Notes under the pieces: generated by a model
What the model saw: the letters and a program-made list of their open reading frames with translations, nothing else
Database searches by the model: none
What the model was told of the DNA's origin: nothing
Program-made: the position numbers and the translations under genes
Shown: positions 1 to 7,968 of the stretch, piece by piece
Position numbering within the stretch: position 1 is the stretch's first letter
How the letters are laid out: each line of letters begins with the position of its first letter
Assembly (NCBI GenBank): GCA_016933045.1
Contig: JAFGBR010000007.1
Location: 1 to 62,013 of the forward strand
DNA length: 62,013 nt
Source of the DNA: Marinilabiliaceae bacterium
Lineage (GTDB): Bacteria; Bacteroidota; Bacteroidia; Bacteroidales; Marinilabiliaceae
Reading direction: 5' to 3'

Positions 1-439
1 GATGGTCTAAAATGATATTTTTGGTAAATCTGCTTGATACCGCATCATAATCATTCCCCGACTCATCACCCAACCGCACCCTGAGATGCCTTACAATTAC
101 GTGGTCGGCTCCAATGTTGAGCGGATATTTTCTAAGACAAATGCCATCGCCTGGAGCTGTTTGTCCGGCAATGGTTATGTAAGGATTTTTTATGCTCAGA
201 GGACTTTCAAGGTGTATAGTTCCTGAAACCCTGAAAACAACAGTTCGGGGGCCCGATGCTTCAACTGCTGCCCTTAAACTACCTTCTCCTCTATCGTTTA
301 AGTTTGTCACTTCGTAAACAACCCCTCCACGACCGCCTTTGGTATATTTCCCGTAACCCTCGGCAGAAGGGAATGCTAATTGCTGGGTATAGCCATTTAC
401 ACAAAGAAATATTGCTAATAGAATTGTTAATTTTTTCAT
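1..439 (-). CDS. Pectate-lyase-like polysaccharide lyase, N-terminal part (runs off the left edge)
   Basis: Partial gene with no stop codon inside the window; the ATG is at 437-439 and about 146 residues are visible. It opens with a signal peptide ([19 protein letters not shown]), then [18 protein letters not shown], a [12 protein letters not shown] stretch, a VVFRVSGTI segment and [13 protein letters not shown]. This order is typical of the N-terminal strands of the right-handed beta-helix of PL1-type pectate lyases found in Bacteroidota polysaccharide utilisation loci. The enzyme would be exported and cleave uronate-rich polysaccharide by beta-elimination. Its catalytic part lies outside the window, so substrate and activity cannot be judged. 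It starts 10 bp after the stop of the upstream DUF1593 gene, so the two are very probably co-transcribed. Confidence 0.85.
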   Translation of the reverse strand, partial: MKKLTILLAIFLCVNGYTQQLAFPSAEGYGKYTKGGRGGVVYEVTNLNDRGEGSLRAAVEASGPRTVVFRVSGTIHLESPLSIKNPYITIAGQTAPGDGICLRKYPLNIGADHVIVRHLRVRLGDESGNDYDAVSSRFTKNIILDH

Positions 440-449
440 GATATTTTAT

Positions 450-1892
450 TTATGGTATTGCATGTATAATCACACGATTATATCTTGTCAATTGTGGAAT
501 TCCATCATCTTTTACCTCACAGATGATATGAATGCTTACTTTCTCTTTCAAATCTTTAGGTATTACAAATGATGCATTTTGAGAATTTGAATTTTTAATT
601 TTAATATTTCCTATAAAAGAGCTTGGTTCTTTATAAAACCACCAGTTGTAAGTAAGTTGATTCTTATCGGGGTCGTATGTTCCTTTTGCATTCAACTGAA
701 TTGTAGAACCGGGTTTGGCATTCAAATCCAATTCATGATTTAGGTTAACTACAGGAGGATGATTGGCTTCATTAAATGGTTTCACACACCAGTCTGCCTT
801 GGCAGCAAAGTCGTTTTGAAAGGCATCTGCCCATCGCCAAACAGGTTTAAGATATTCCAAAAGCACAGAGTCATTTGGTATATTCTCTTTAAGTCGTTGG
901 CGTCCCCATGCAGAACTGCCATACCATCTTCCTTCCGGATATTTATAGAGAGTATCTGCAACAGGGTCAAGCCATATGTTTTCACGAATCCTGACATATC
1001 TGCCTCCCCAGCCTCCATAATTTGGTGCTTCCATATTTCTAAGGCCGGTTTCTATGTTATGAAGAAATGCAGGAGAGTCTCCTTCTGACCTAAAATCCCC
1101 ATCGTCAAATCCTTTTTTATCACCTGTATGCGATTTGTATAAAGAACATAATGCCCCATGGTTTTGTAATATATGTGACTTCATCCATTCGCCTGTAAAA
1201 TACTTTTGCTGCTCCTGTGGTAAGGTTTGTTTCCAATAGTACATTATTGCAATAAACTGGTCGGATATAATTGTTGGAATATTAAATTTTCCCCAATGCG
1301 GTCTGATGTACGATTGGTAAGTAGAATCCTGCTCCCAAATGAAAAAGAAGCGGAGTTTATTGGCAACATATTCCATTTTTTCGGGGTGTTCTTCTTCAAT
1401 GGTTTTTAATGCCCTTGCAATGGTATTGGTGCCACCCCATGCCTGAACCCAAATTGGATTATTATCTGATTCGTCCAATAAAACTTTAACAATATGCTGT
1501 GAACCAGAAGTGATGGAATCCATCTCTCCTTCTGTTTCAACATTTCCAAGAAATGAAATTGATTTTAAATACTCAGGTGTTGGGTATCCTTTATCATGTA
1601 ATATCAAGTTTGGGTATACTTCAGAATATGCTTCAAGATATGGGTATAGCCAATCATCACCTGCCCATTTATGCCCATGCCAATGATACTGAGAACTTGA
1701 TGTGATTATTCCTTCAACATCCCATTCGTTTACGTACAATAAAAACCTAACCATGGAACATTCATCATCTATTTCACCGTCAGAGGTAACTATCATACGT
1801 GGTTTTAATGTTTCCTTATTCTGACTTTGGATGGCTAAAACAGGCACCAGAATAAAGGTTAATATGGCTAATGTTATTTTTTTTAACATCAT
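450..1892 (-). CDS. Secreted DUF1593 / Sde182-type nucleoside-hydrolase-like protein
   Basis: About 480 residues. After a signal peptide (MLKKITLAILTFILVPVLA) comes a domain related to inosine-uridine nucleoside hydrolases: TSDGEIDDECSM matches the DxxxDD calcium-binding loop of that fold, and WVQAWGGTNTIARAL lies further on. The last about 100 residues (PPVVNLNHELDL onward) look like the Ig-like C-terminal domain of Sde182-type proteins. Members often occur with pectin- or xylan-degrading genes in marine Bacteroidota; the substrate is not established, and a glycan role is inferred from the neighbouring lyase. I start at the ATG at 1890-1892, directly before the signal peptide; an in-frame upstream ATG at 1932-1934 would add a polar N-terminus that spoils the signal. 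The two adjacent ATGs (1890-1892 and 1887-1889) cannot be separated by eye. Confidence 0.85.
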   Translation of the reverse strand: MMLKKITLAILTFILVPVLAIQSQNKETLKPRMIVTSDGEIDDECSMVRFLLYVNEWDVEGIITSSSQYHWHGHKWAGDDWLYPYLEAYSEVYPNLILHDKGYPTPEYLKSISFLGNVETEGEMDSITSGSQHIVKVLLDESDNNPIWVQAWGGTNTIARALKTIEEEHPEKMEYVANKLRFFFIWEQDSTYQSYIRPHWGKFNIPTIISDQFIAIMYYWKQTLPQEQQKYFTGEWMKSHILQNHGALCSLYKSHTGDKKGFDDGDFRSEGDSPAFLHNIETGLRNMEAPNYGGWGGRYVRIRENIWLDPVADTLYKYPEGRWYGSSAWGRQRLKENIPNDSVLLEYLKPVWRWADAFQNDFAAKADWCVKPFNEANHPPVVNLNHELDLNAKPGSTIQLNAKGTYDPDKNQLTYNWWFYKEPSSFIGNIKIKNSNSQNASFVIPKDLKEKVSIHIICEVKDDGIPQLTRYNRVIIHAIP

Positions 1893-2332
1893 GATACTTT
1901 TTTGATTATATCTATAAATGTAATAAAAATGCACGGGAGCGCAGGCAATAAAACAACTCTCTCGGCAAAAAAAGGTTGAAGCGTTGGCTTGTGTGTTATT
2001 GCGGGATGTGTTGTTTTGTGGGCAGGGTTTTTCCTCAACTGGCGCCCTTTTATAGCGCGTTTAGTTTACGTAACGCGTGCTTTTCGAAACCCAATGCAAC
2101 AAAGGCTAAAAATTAATACCAAAAAAACTGAGCGTCCGCTTGTGCCACTCGATATGTTCTTATCTAATCTAAATATTCCAAAAAGCAATAAAGTTTTTGT
2201 AATAATTAAATGTTGGTTCAAGCGTCTGCTTGTACCCTTTTTTTTATAACAGACTTTGTTTGGAAACCAAATTTAAACAATTTTACAGGGCACGAGCCCC
2301 CGGTTTTAATCAGTAGGCTCGTGGCAACTGTG
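1893..2332. other. Gene-free stretch with degenerate repeats and a GC-rich hairpin
   Basis: No convincing gene on either strand; the short open frames here have no recognisable protein. Base composition is visibly richer in G+C than the neighbourhood. Three degenerate copies of a motif are visible: AGCGTTGGCTTGTG at 1980, AGCGTCCGCTTGTGCC at 2131 and AGCGTCTGCTTGTACC at 2221; the last two match at 14 of 16 bases and are exactly 90 bp apart. A hairpin (CACGAGCC / GGCTCGTG) spans 2291-2322 just beyond the HU-like gene stop and might end its transcript, but it lacks a T-tract. The stretch may be debris of a repeat or mobile element. Confidence 0.5.
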
Positions 2333-2710
2333 CTATTCTCCTTTTTCGAAAGAGATGTTTTCAATGACTTTTTTAAGTTCTTTTCCGGGAGTAAAAATAA
2401 CCTTTGCACCACGAATCATACCGGCATTGAACTCTTTTTCCGACGATGCACCATCGCTCGATAACGACAGGCGAAAAGTACCAAAGTCGCCCAGGTTCAC
2501 ACTTTTTCCCATAGCCAGGTACTTGGGTAGCTCGTCGATAAGGTTTTCGATAACGTTGCTTACATCGCCACGGGTTAACGACGATCGGCCCGATATCTCT
2601 TTCGATATTTCGGTTTTCGAAATTTTACCTTCATTTACTGCGTTGGCATACCATTTAGCTTCGGCTGTTTTGTTAAGCGGGTTCGACCGCTGTACTAATT
2701 TATATTTCAT
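2333..2710 (-). CDS. HU-related histone-like DNA-binding protein (Bacteroidetes type)
   Basis: 125 residues. The protein matches the HU/IHF-related family typical of Bacteroidota (TIGR01201 group): an N-terminal MKYKLVQRSNP strand, the helical part with LTRGDVSNVIENLIDELPKYLAMG, then VNLGDFGTFRLSL, which corresponds to the VxLxGFGxFxv motif of HU, and a C-terminal FTPGKELKKVI segment. It is expected to bind and bend DNA in the nucleoid. It stands alone between two gene-poor stretches. Its codons are noticeably richer in G and C (many TCG, GGC, GAC) than the surrounding genes, which may reflect high expression or acquisition. Start at the first ATG; no alternative nearby. Confidence 0.9.
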   Translation of the reverse strand: MKYKLVQRSNPLNKTAEAKWYANAVNEGKISKTEISKEISGRSSLTRGDVSNVIENLIDELPKYLAMGKSVNLGDFGTFRLSLSSDGASSEKEFNAGMIRGAKVIFTPGKELKKVIENISFEKGE

Positions 2711-3050
2711 ATTAAATTGATTTTTGCCATAAGTTTAGGAACCTACGGCAGGGTTAAAAATTGCGTTTTTATTTTTAATTGGTCGTACCCCTGTCCCCTT
2801 TGTTATCGTTTATATTATATAACCGATAATACTCGTTCGGGGAGCTTGTAAATTTCTTCCCTAGAGGAAATAAATTTACTCTAGGGAAGAAATAAATTTA
2901 CTCAAGGGAGAAAATTTAGTTACTCAAGGGAGAAAATTTTGTTGCTCCCTTGAGTAAATTAAAAGAGCTTTACAATGTATAAATTTTTTTCAAAACAGCT
3001 AACTGTTGGCATCAGAAAAGATTTTAATTTCCAATACTTTTTAGTCCTTA
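2711..3050. other. Gene-free stretch carrying a hairpin-forming repeat cluster
   Basis: No gene is supported here. The stretch contains the leader of the HU-like gene at its left end and, at 2850-2960, a cluster of 22-bp repeats arranged as two hairpins (described separately). Between 2761 and 2845 I see nothing recognisable. Confidence 0.6.
2850..2960. repeat. Cluster of 22-bp repeats forming two adjacent inverted repeats
   Basis: Three contiguous 22-bp units lie at 2871-2892, 2893-2914 and 2915-2936. Their core is ACTCAAGGGAG, or ACTCTAGGGAAG in the first. The flanks carry the inverted complements: TTCTTCCCTAGAG at 2853-2865 pairs with CTCTAGGGAAGAA at 2879-2891, and CTCCCTTGAGTAAA at 2945-2958 pairs with TTTACTCAAGGGAG at 2897-2910 (or with the similar unit at 2919-2932). 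Each hairpin arm therefore keeps its own variant of the core (TCTAGGGAA or TCAAGGGAG), meaning the arms covary. Units abut without spacers, so this is not CRISPR. Function unknown. Confidence 0.85.
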
Positions 3051-3287
3051 TTATTTATTGAGTTTTAGTTCCTGCAAAGTTTTTTTAATATCTTCTAACT
3101 CATTAAGGATGGTTTTGTTTGATTGATTGGTTTTATAGCTCATCATAATTATTTTGACAGAAACTAATAAAACACCGGCCTCTAATAATAAATTATGAGT
3201 AAACCCTTTTGTGAAAAGGGCAATAACAAATAGTAAAAAAGTAATTGTTATTACAATTATATCGGCTAATGACAGGTATTTTTTCAC
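3051..3287 (-). CDS. Small membrane protein, unknown function
   Basis: 78 residues. Two hydrophobic segments (about residues 8-25 and 32-49) are followed by a charged, heptad-like tail (ILNELEDIKKTLQELKLNK) that could form a short coiled coil on the cytoplasmic side. I recognise no named family. It begins 47 bp after the stop of the universal stress protein gene, on the same strand, and may be expressed with it. The clean hydrophobic pattern and conserved-looking ends support a real gene, but no function can be stated. Confidence 0.6.
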   Translation of the reverse strand: MKKYLSLADIIVITITFLLFVIALFTKGFTHNLLLEAGVLLVSVKIIMMSYKTNQSNKTILNELEDIKKTLQELKLNK

Positions 3288-3334
3288 GCGAGTATATTTT
3301 AATTCGTATTGTATTATCTTAATTATTAAAAAAA

Positions 3335-4216
3335 TCAGGAATCGATATTTGAGTTCAAAATATTTTCCGATTTGGTTATTACCATTGAAACAGGAAGTTC
3401 TCTTATTATCATTTCGGTAACGCTGCCAAGCAAAAACCGTTGAATTAACGATTTGCCGTTTGCTCCCATAAATATTAAGTCAATTTTGTTTTTTACAGCG
3501 TAATCTAAAATTTTCTTATGTATTTTACCTTTAATTAGTTTCGTAACATAATCAATGTCGGTTAAGTTAAATTTTTGTATAAACTCATTAAATCGTTGGT
3601 TGGTATCTTTCTTTAGTTCATCATTCTCTTTTTTATAGTCAATTTCGTAGCGCATTGAAACGTTCTCTTCAAGGGGTTCGAATACTGTTATTATGTTTAA
3701 TGTTGCTTTAAATATTCTTGATATTTTAATGGCATTGTTAAGTGCTCTTTCCGATGCTTCTGAAAAGTCGACCGGGCAGAGTATTTTTTTAGGAATGATA
3801 GTACATCCGGTTTTTGTTATCCAAACTGGTTTTTGAGCTTTCCTGATTATTTTTTCTGTAACAACATCAATTTTTTGATTTTTGTTTGTTTGTTCTGTTT
3901 CGTTGGTAAGTAAAATAAGATTTACATTTTCTGTTTCAGAAACCGAAATAATTTGTTCAAAAAGGTTTCCATATTGAATTCTCTTTTCAGCTTTTATGCC
4001 TTTAACCGACAAGTCGGTTAAAACTTTTTCGAAATCTTTATTTACGTATTCTATTATAAGGGAGTGTATCGATTCTTTTTTTGCTTCGGCAGGAAGTACA
4101 TGTAATAATATTATTTGTGAATTAAAGTTTGTTGCCAGTTGAACAGCTACATTTAATTGATCTGTCGATATCTCATTTATCTTAACCGGAACTAATATTT
4201 TTTCAAGTAGCTTCAT
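3335..4216 (-). CDS. Universal stress protein with two UspA domains
   Basis: 293 residues in two tandem Usp domains (about 1-143 and 144-293). The second carries the ATP-binding signature G-2x-G-9x-G(S/T) as GANGKSLIQRFLLGS. The first lacks it: the matching position reads LLTNETEQTNKNQK, so only one nucleotide site is expected. It opens with EKILVPVKI and the second domain with KKILCPVDFSEASERAL, both standard Usp beginnings. Cytoplasmic; such proteins respond to growth arrest or stress, but the specific role is unknown. It lies between a lipoprotein gene (94 bp upstream) and a small membrane protein gene (47 bp downstream), all on the minus strand. Confidence 0.9.
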   Translation of the reverse strand: MKLLEKILVPVKINEISTDQLNVAVQLATNFNSQIILLHVLPAEAKKESIHSLIIEYVNKDFEKVLTDLSVKGIKAEKRIQYGNLFEQIISVSETENVNLILLTNETEQTNKNQKIDVVTEKIIRKAQKPVWITKTGCTIIPKKILCPVDFSEASERALNNAIKISRIFKATLNIITVFEPLEENVSMRYEIDYKKENDELKKDTNQRFNEFIQKFNLTDIDYVTKLIKGKIHKKILDYAVKNKIDLIFMGANGKSLIQRFLLGSVTEMIIRELPVSMVITKSENILNSNIDS

Positions 4217-4310
4217 AATATTATTTTTTCAGTTTATTATTAAGTATATATTCTTTTTGTTTTTGTCGCTGAACATGGCTTGTGTTATAGATTGTAGTTG
4301 GTTGTTTGAG

Positions 4311-5039
4311 TTATTCGGGTTGTTTCATGTTTTTAAATTCTTTTTTCCCAAGATTTATTTGTATGCCTGTTGAAAACAGAAAAGGGTTGTATTCAAAGTC
4401 GAGTTGCGAATTGTGATATGGAAATGATAGCCCCATTTGCCCGATAAACTTAACGTGTTTTGGTCCAAATTTAAGTGTTATTGCAGGTTCAATAAAAAAA
4501 CTTCTATTGTTTTGTGTCGATTGAGCAATGTTAACATGTACTACCCGTGGTGTAAATATTGCATCAAAGTAATTAGACCCAAAGCCTACTGATGGTTGCA
4601 GAAAATATCGTTGTATATTAACGTCGGTATAATCGTTCCAAATATTATTGTTGTAGTGCGATTTAATTTTACCAAAACCATAGCCTCCAAATACTTCAAT
4701 ATGAAGATGGTTAATCTTTTTATAGTATCCGGTTCCTAACTCGAGGAAATGGTGTTTATGATATGAATCTGTTGAGTCTGATGTTGAATTTGAAAAGCTT
4801 GCATTCATTAATACACCAATGTTGTCGGTTATTGCATAGCTTAACTGAGGGTCGAAGCCTGCAGTTCCTATATGTGCTGCACCTCTGAACTCCCCTTTAT
4901 TGCTCATCATAGGTGTGTTAATAACATTGGGAATGTATGCAGGTGCGCAACTCCAGAGTGTTATTATTAACGATATAATGTTTAATGCAACGTACCGTTT
5001 TTTTAATGTGCTGTTTTTTGCAAAAAATAAGTGTTTCAT
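4311..5039 (-). CDS. Outer-membrane lipoprotein, beta-barrel-like, unknown function
   Basis: 242 residues. The N-terminus has a positively charged start, a hydrophobic stretch and a lipobox-like LWSC at about residues 28-31, so it is probably a lipoprotein. The remainder alternates short polar and aromatic strands ending in a strand typical of outer-membrane barrels (FLFSTGIQINLG), with glycine-rich turns such as EVFGGYGFGKI. No named family recognised. It is transcribed away from the LacI-type regulator gene and precedes the universal stress gene on the same strand. Confidence 0.65.
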   Translation of the reverse strand: MKHLFFAKNSTLKKRYVALNIISLIITLWSCAPAYIPNVINTPMMSNKGEFRGAAHIGTAGFDPQLSYAITDNIGVLMNASFSNSTSDSTDSYHKHHFLELGTGYYKKINHLHIEVFGGYGFGKIKSHYNNNIWNDYTDVNIQRYFLQPSVGFGSNYFDAIFTPRVVHVNIAQSTQNNRSFFIEPAITLKFGPKHVKFIGQMGLSFPYHNSQLDFEYNPFLFSTGIQINLGKKEFKNMKQPE

Positions 5040-5270
5040 CTAAAAAAAAATTAATAGTTAAGGTTGTATTTTATTTGCATGTGACGTTTTAACTAATGTG
5101 GGTTTGCGTTTTATTCGTGTATGTAAACCTCAGTTCAATACTTGTTTTATATGTTAATTATTTGTTTTTATAAATATACTTATTTGGTGTTTGTTTATTT
5201 GTTGCAATCTAATTATTTCGAGTTATTTTTTTCAACAAAAGTAAAAATACAGTAAAAAAGTTATAATTTA

Positions 5271-5282
5271 GCACACGTGTGC
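5271..5282. promoter_or_regulatory. Perfect 12-bp palindrome, probable LacI-family operator
   Basis: GCACACGTGTGC is a perfect 12-bp palindrome with a central CpG, the symmetry seen in LacI/PurR/CcpA family operators. It ends three bases before the ATG of the LacI-type regulator and follows a TAATTTAG that resembles the Bacteroidetes -7 element with one mismatch. A repressor bound here would block initiation, so autoregulation of the regulator and the fucose operon is the likely meaning. Seen directly: the palindrome and its place. Inferred: the binding protein. Confidence 0.6.
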
Positions 5283-5285
5283 ATT

Positions 5286-6293
5286 ATGGAAAAGAAGATT
5301 ACAATAAAAGATATAGCAAGAGAGCTTAATATTCATCATACCACAGTTTCGCGTGCGTTACGTGGCGATTTTCGTATTAAAGAAGAGACGAAAAGTAAGA
5401 TTGTAGCTTATGCAAAAGAAAAGGGATACCGTGTTAACCAGGGTGCGTTAAACTTTAGAAACAAGCAGAGTAATGAAATTGCTTTGCTTGTGCCTAATAT
5501 TAGTCATTATACTTTTTCGAATTTTATTAGCCGTGTAAGCGATTTGGCGCAGGAGAATGGTTTTGTTGTTTCGGTATTTCAGTCGAAAGAGAATTATGAG
5601 AATGAGAAAGAGATACTGAAAATAATAATGCAAAACCGAGTGGCCGGAGTTATTGCTTCCATATCGAATAGTACAATTGATACATCTCATTTTCGGCAGC
5701 TTATCGATTTTGGAGTGCCGCTGGTGTTTTTCGACAGGGTTTGTCAGGATATAGATACCTCGAAGGTAATGATTGATAACTTTAAAGCTGCATTTGAAGC
5801 AGTTCAGTTCTTTATTTCAAAGGGGTATTGCCGTATTGGCCATATTACGGGGCCGTCTCACATAAATGTATTTTCCGACAGGCATAAAGGATATCTTTCG
5901 GCACTTGAAAAATCGGGTTTGGATTATAAGTTACGATATGAGGTAAGCAAGGAGTTTGAAATAGCCGATGGTTTTAATGCAATGAAAAAGATATGGAGTT
6001 ATGCTGAAAAACCCGATGCTTTACTATGCGATTCATTTACTTTGTCGGCAGGTGTTAATAGTTTTTGTAATCAAAATGGAATTATAATACCCGGTGATGT
6101 AGCTATTATTGCCGTTGCAAACGACCCTTTTAGTGGGTTATTAAACCCTCCACAAACAGTAATGGAGCAGCCCATTGGTGAGTTGGCCACGACATCGTTC
6201 GACTTGCTTATGAATGCAATAAGTTCAAAAAATAAGAGTATTGCTGAAGTGATATATCATAAAGCAAGGTTAATAAAACGAGAATCGGTTTAA
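5286..6293 (+). CDS. LacI-family transcriptional regulator of the fucose operon
   Basis: 335 residues. The N-terminal helix-turn-helix is classical (TIKDIARELNIHHTTVSRAL, then RIKEETKSKI and a hinge helix at KGYRVN). It is followed by a periplasmic-binding-protein-like effector domain (IALLVPNISHYTFSNFIS; GVPLVFFDRV; DALLCDSFTLSAGV). It is expected to bind DNA as a dimer and respond to a sugar, probably L-fucose or a breakdown product, given the five genes that follow on the same strand. A GTG at 5277 lies in frame upstream, but it falls inside the palindrome; the ATG at 5286 gives the standard MEKKITIKDIA start. Confidence 0.92.
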   Translation: MEKKITIKDIARELNIHHTTVSRALRGDFRIKEETKSKIVAYAKEKGYRVNQGALNFRNKQSNEIALLVPNISHYTFSNFISRVSDLAQENGFVVSVFQSKENYENEKEILKIIMQNRVAGVIASISNSTIDTSHFRQLIDFGVPLVFFDRVCQDIDTSKVMIDNFKAAFEAVQFFISKGYCRIGHITGPSHINVFSDRHKGYLSALEKSGLDYKLRYEVSKEFEIADGFNAMKKIWSYAEKPDALLCDSFTLSAGVNSFCNQNGIIIPGDVAIIAVANDPFSGLLNPPQTVMEQPIGELATTSFDLLMNAISSKNKSIAEVIYHKARLIKRESV

Positions 6294-6326
6294 AATCTAT
6301 AATCATTAATGAAAAAATCTATTTAA

Positions 6327-7592
6327 ATGGAATCAACATTAAAAAAACATGCATTGCTTGAGAAGAAGCATATATTGGCATTTGTTCTGCTTGCCAGCTG
6401 CTTTATGTGGTGGGGTATTGCTAATAATCTTACCGATCCGCTTGTGAGGGTGTTTAAGGCCGTATTTGGCGAACTATCTACATTTCAGGCATCGTTAATT
6501 CAATTTGCATTTTATTTTGGGTACTTCTGTATGGCCATACCGGGTGCTGCAATTGCACGAAAATTTTCATATAAAACAGGCGTTTTAGTCGGACTTGGAG
6601 TGTATGCACTAGGCTGTTTTATGCTTTATCCTGCAACTCTACTTCAGGAGTTTATTTTGTTTTGTCTTTCGTATTATGTGTTAGCAAGTGGACTTGGAAT
6701 TTTAGAAACCAATGCAAATCCATATATATTAGTATTGGGGCCAAAAGAAACTGCCACACGTCGATTAAACTTTGCCCAGTCATTTAATCCAATTGGTGCA
6801 GTTACCGGAATTGTTTTATGTCAGATATTAATTATGGCTCGTATGCCTCTCGATGGCGATGGTAATATTTCTATTGCACCCGATCAGATTAACGAAGCTC
6901 TTAATATTGTTATTTTCCCATATCTGTCAATAGCTGCAATATTAGTTGTGGTTTGGTTATTAATTGCTTTTACCAAGATGCCGAAGGTGACAGATTCGCA
7001 TGAACAGATTCATATTTTTAAAACATTTGGTCAGTTATTTAAAAGGAAGAATTATGCGTATGCTGTTATTGCACAGTTTTTTTATGTAGGTGCACAAATT
7101 TCTGTTTGGACATATACAAACTTCTATATTCCTGAGCATTTGCACGTAACACCCGAAGTTGCTTTGCAGTATCACACCGGTGCGTTAACACTGTTTATGT
7201 TTTCGCGCTGGATATTTACCGCATTGATGAAGAAGTTTAATGATCATTCATTGTTATTAACTGCGGCTATAATGGCTTCTTTGTTATCGTTGAGTGTTGT
7301 ATTTATTGGAGGTGTAATAGGTGTTTATTCGTTGATAGGTATATCTGGTTTCATGTCGTTAATGTTCCCAACAATATTTGGAATGGGAAGTGAAGGGTTA
7401 AATGATGCAGAAACAAAAGTTGGAGCGTCAGGGTTAATAATGGCTATACTTGGTGGTGCACTGCTTACTCCACTTCAGGGTGCATTAATTGATATGATTG
7501 GCGTTGACTTGTCGTATTTATTGCCACTTATTTGTTTTGTTGTAATAGGAGCTTATGCTTTTTATCGTTCAAAAAATATTGTAAAGGTATAA
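6327..7592 (+). CDS. fucP: L-fucose:proton symporter (major facilitator superfamily)
   Basis: 421 residues with about 12 membrane segments. It matches the FHS/FucP family: FMWWGIANNLTDPLV and LGILETNANPYILVLG carry the acidic residues equivalent to E. coli FucP Asp46 and Glu135 used for proton coupling and fucose binding, and the following RLNFAQSFNPIGAVTG is also characteristic. It would bring L-fucose across the inner membrane. It lies 33 bp after the regulator and 11 bp before the mutarotase gene. A related role in importing another 6-deoxy sugar or galactose cannot be excluded from sequence alone. Confidence 0.9.
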   Translation: MESTLKKHALLEKKHILAFVLLASCFMWWGIANNLTDPLVRVFKAVFGELSTFQASLIQFAFYFGYFCMAIPGAAIARKFSYKTGVLVGLGVYALGCFMLYPATLLQEFILFCLSYYVLASGLGILETNANPYILVLGPKETATRRLNFAQSFNPIGAVTGIVLCQILIMARMPLDGDGNISIAPDQINEALNIVIFPYLSIAAILVVVWLLIAFTKMPKVTDSHEQIHIFKTFGQLFKRKNYAYAVIAQFFYVGAQISVWTYTNFYIPEHLHVTPEVALQYHTGALTLFMFSRWIFTALMKKFNDHSLLLTAAIMASLLSLSVVFIGGVIGVYSLIGISGFMSLMFPTIFGMGSEGLNDAETKVGASGLIMAILGGALLTPLQGALIDMIGVDLSYLLPLICFVVIGAYAFYRSKNIVKV

Positions 7593-7603
7593 GGAGTAAA
7601 TAC

Positions 7604-7951
7604 ATGGCTTATTATAAAAGATATTGCAAAGCACTAACGCTAAAAAATGATGCTCAATTAATTGAGGCTTATAAAAAGGTGCATGCTCCTGGTGCTGTTT
7701 GGCCCGAAATAACACAAGGTATGAAAGATGTTGGAATTGTAGATATGGAGATTTACATATTAGGTAACCAGATGTTTATGATTATGGATACAGTGCCCGG
7801 TTTTGATCATGATTTAGCAATGGCAAAGCTTGCCCAAATGCCACGTCAGAGCGAATGGGAAGCTTATGTGTCGCAGTTTCAAAATACTTCGAAAGATGCG
7901 TCGGCTGATGAGAAATGGCAACTGATGGAACGAATCTATAAAATGGATTAG
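7604..7951 (+). CDS. L-rhamnose/L-fucose mutarotase family protein
   Basis: 115 residues, the usual size of the RhaM/DUF718 family. Motifs include YYKRYCKALTLK near the start, the catalytic-region KKVHAPGAVWPEI and the C-terminal EKWQLMERIYKMD. It interconverts the alpha and beta anomers of a 6-deoxy sugar; the operon points to fucose. The start is the ATG at 7604: an AAGGAG at 7591-7596 sits eight bases before it, and earlier in-frame codons lie inside fucP with no family similarity. Confidence 0.9.
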   Translation: MAYYKRYCKALTLKNDAQLIEAYKKVHAPGAVWPEITQGMKDVGIVDMEIYILGNQMFMIMDTVPGFDHDLAMAKLAQMPRQSEWEAYVSQFQNTSKDASADEKWQLMERIYKMD

Positions 7952-7968
7952 GATTAAACCGAGAAAAG

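Noticed and set aside
2040-2095. Integron attC-like site around GCGCGTTTAGTTTACGTAACGCG
   Set aside because: The RYYYAAC and GTTRRRY core boxes are not both present, and no integrase lies nearby.
1989-2464. Open frames on the plus strand next to and across the HU-like gene
   Set aside because: No recognisable protein; the right half is the antisense shadow of the HU-like gene.
2850-2960. Possible CRISPR array
   Set aside because: The 22-bp units touch each other without spacers, and the flanking units are inverted; no cas genes.
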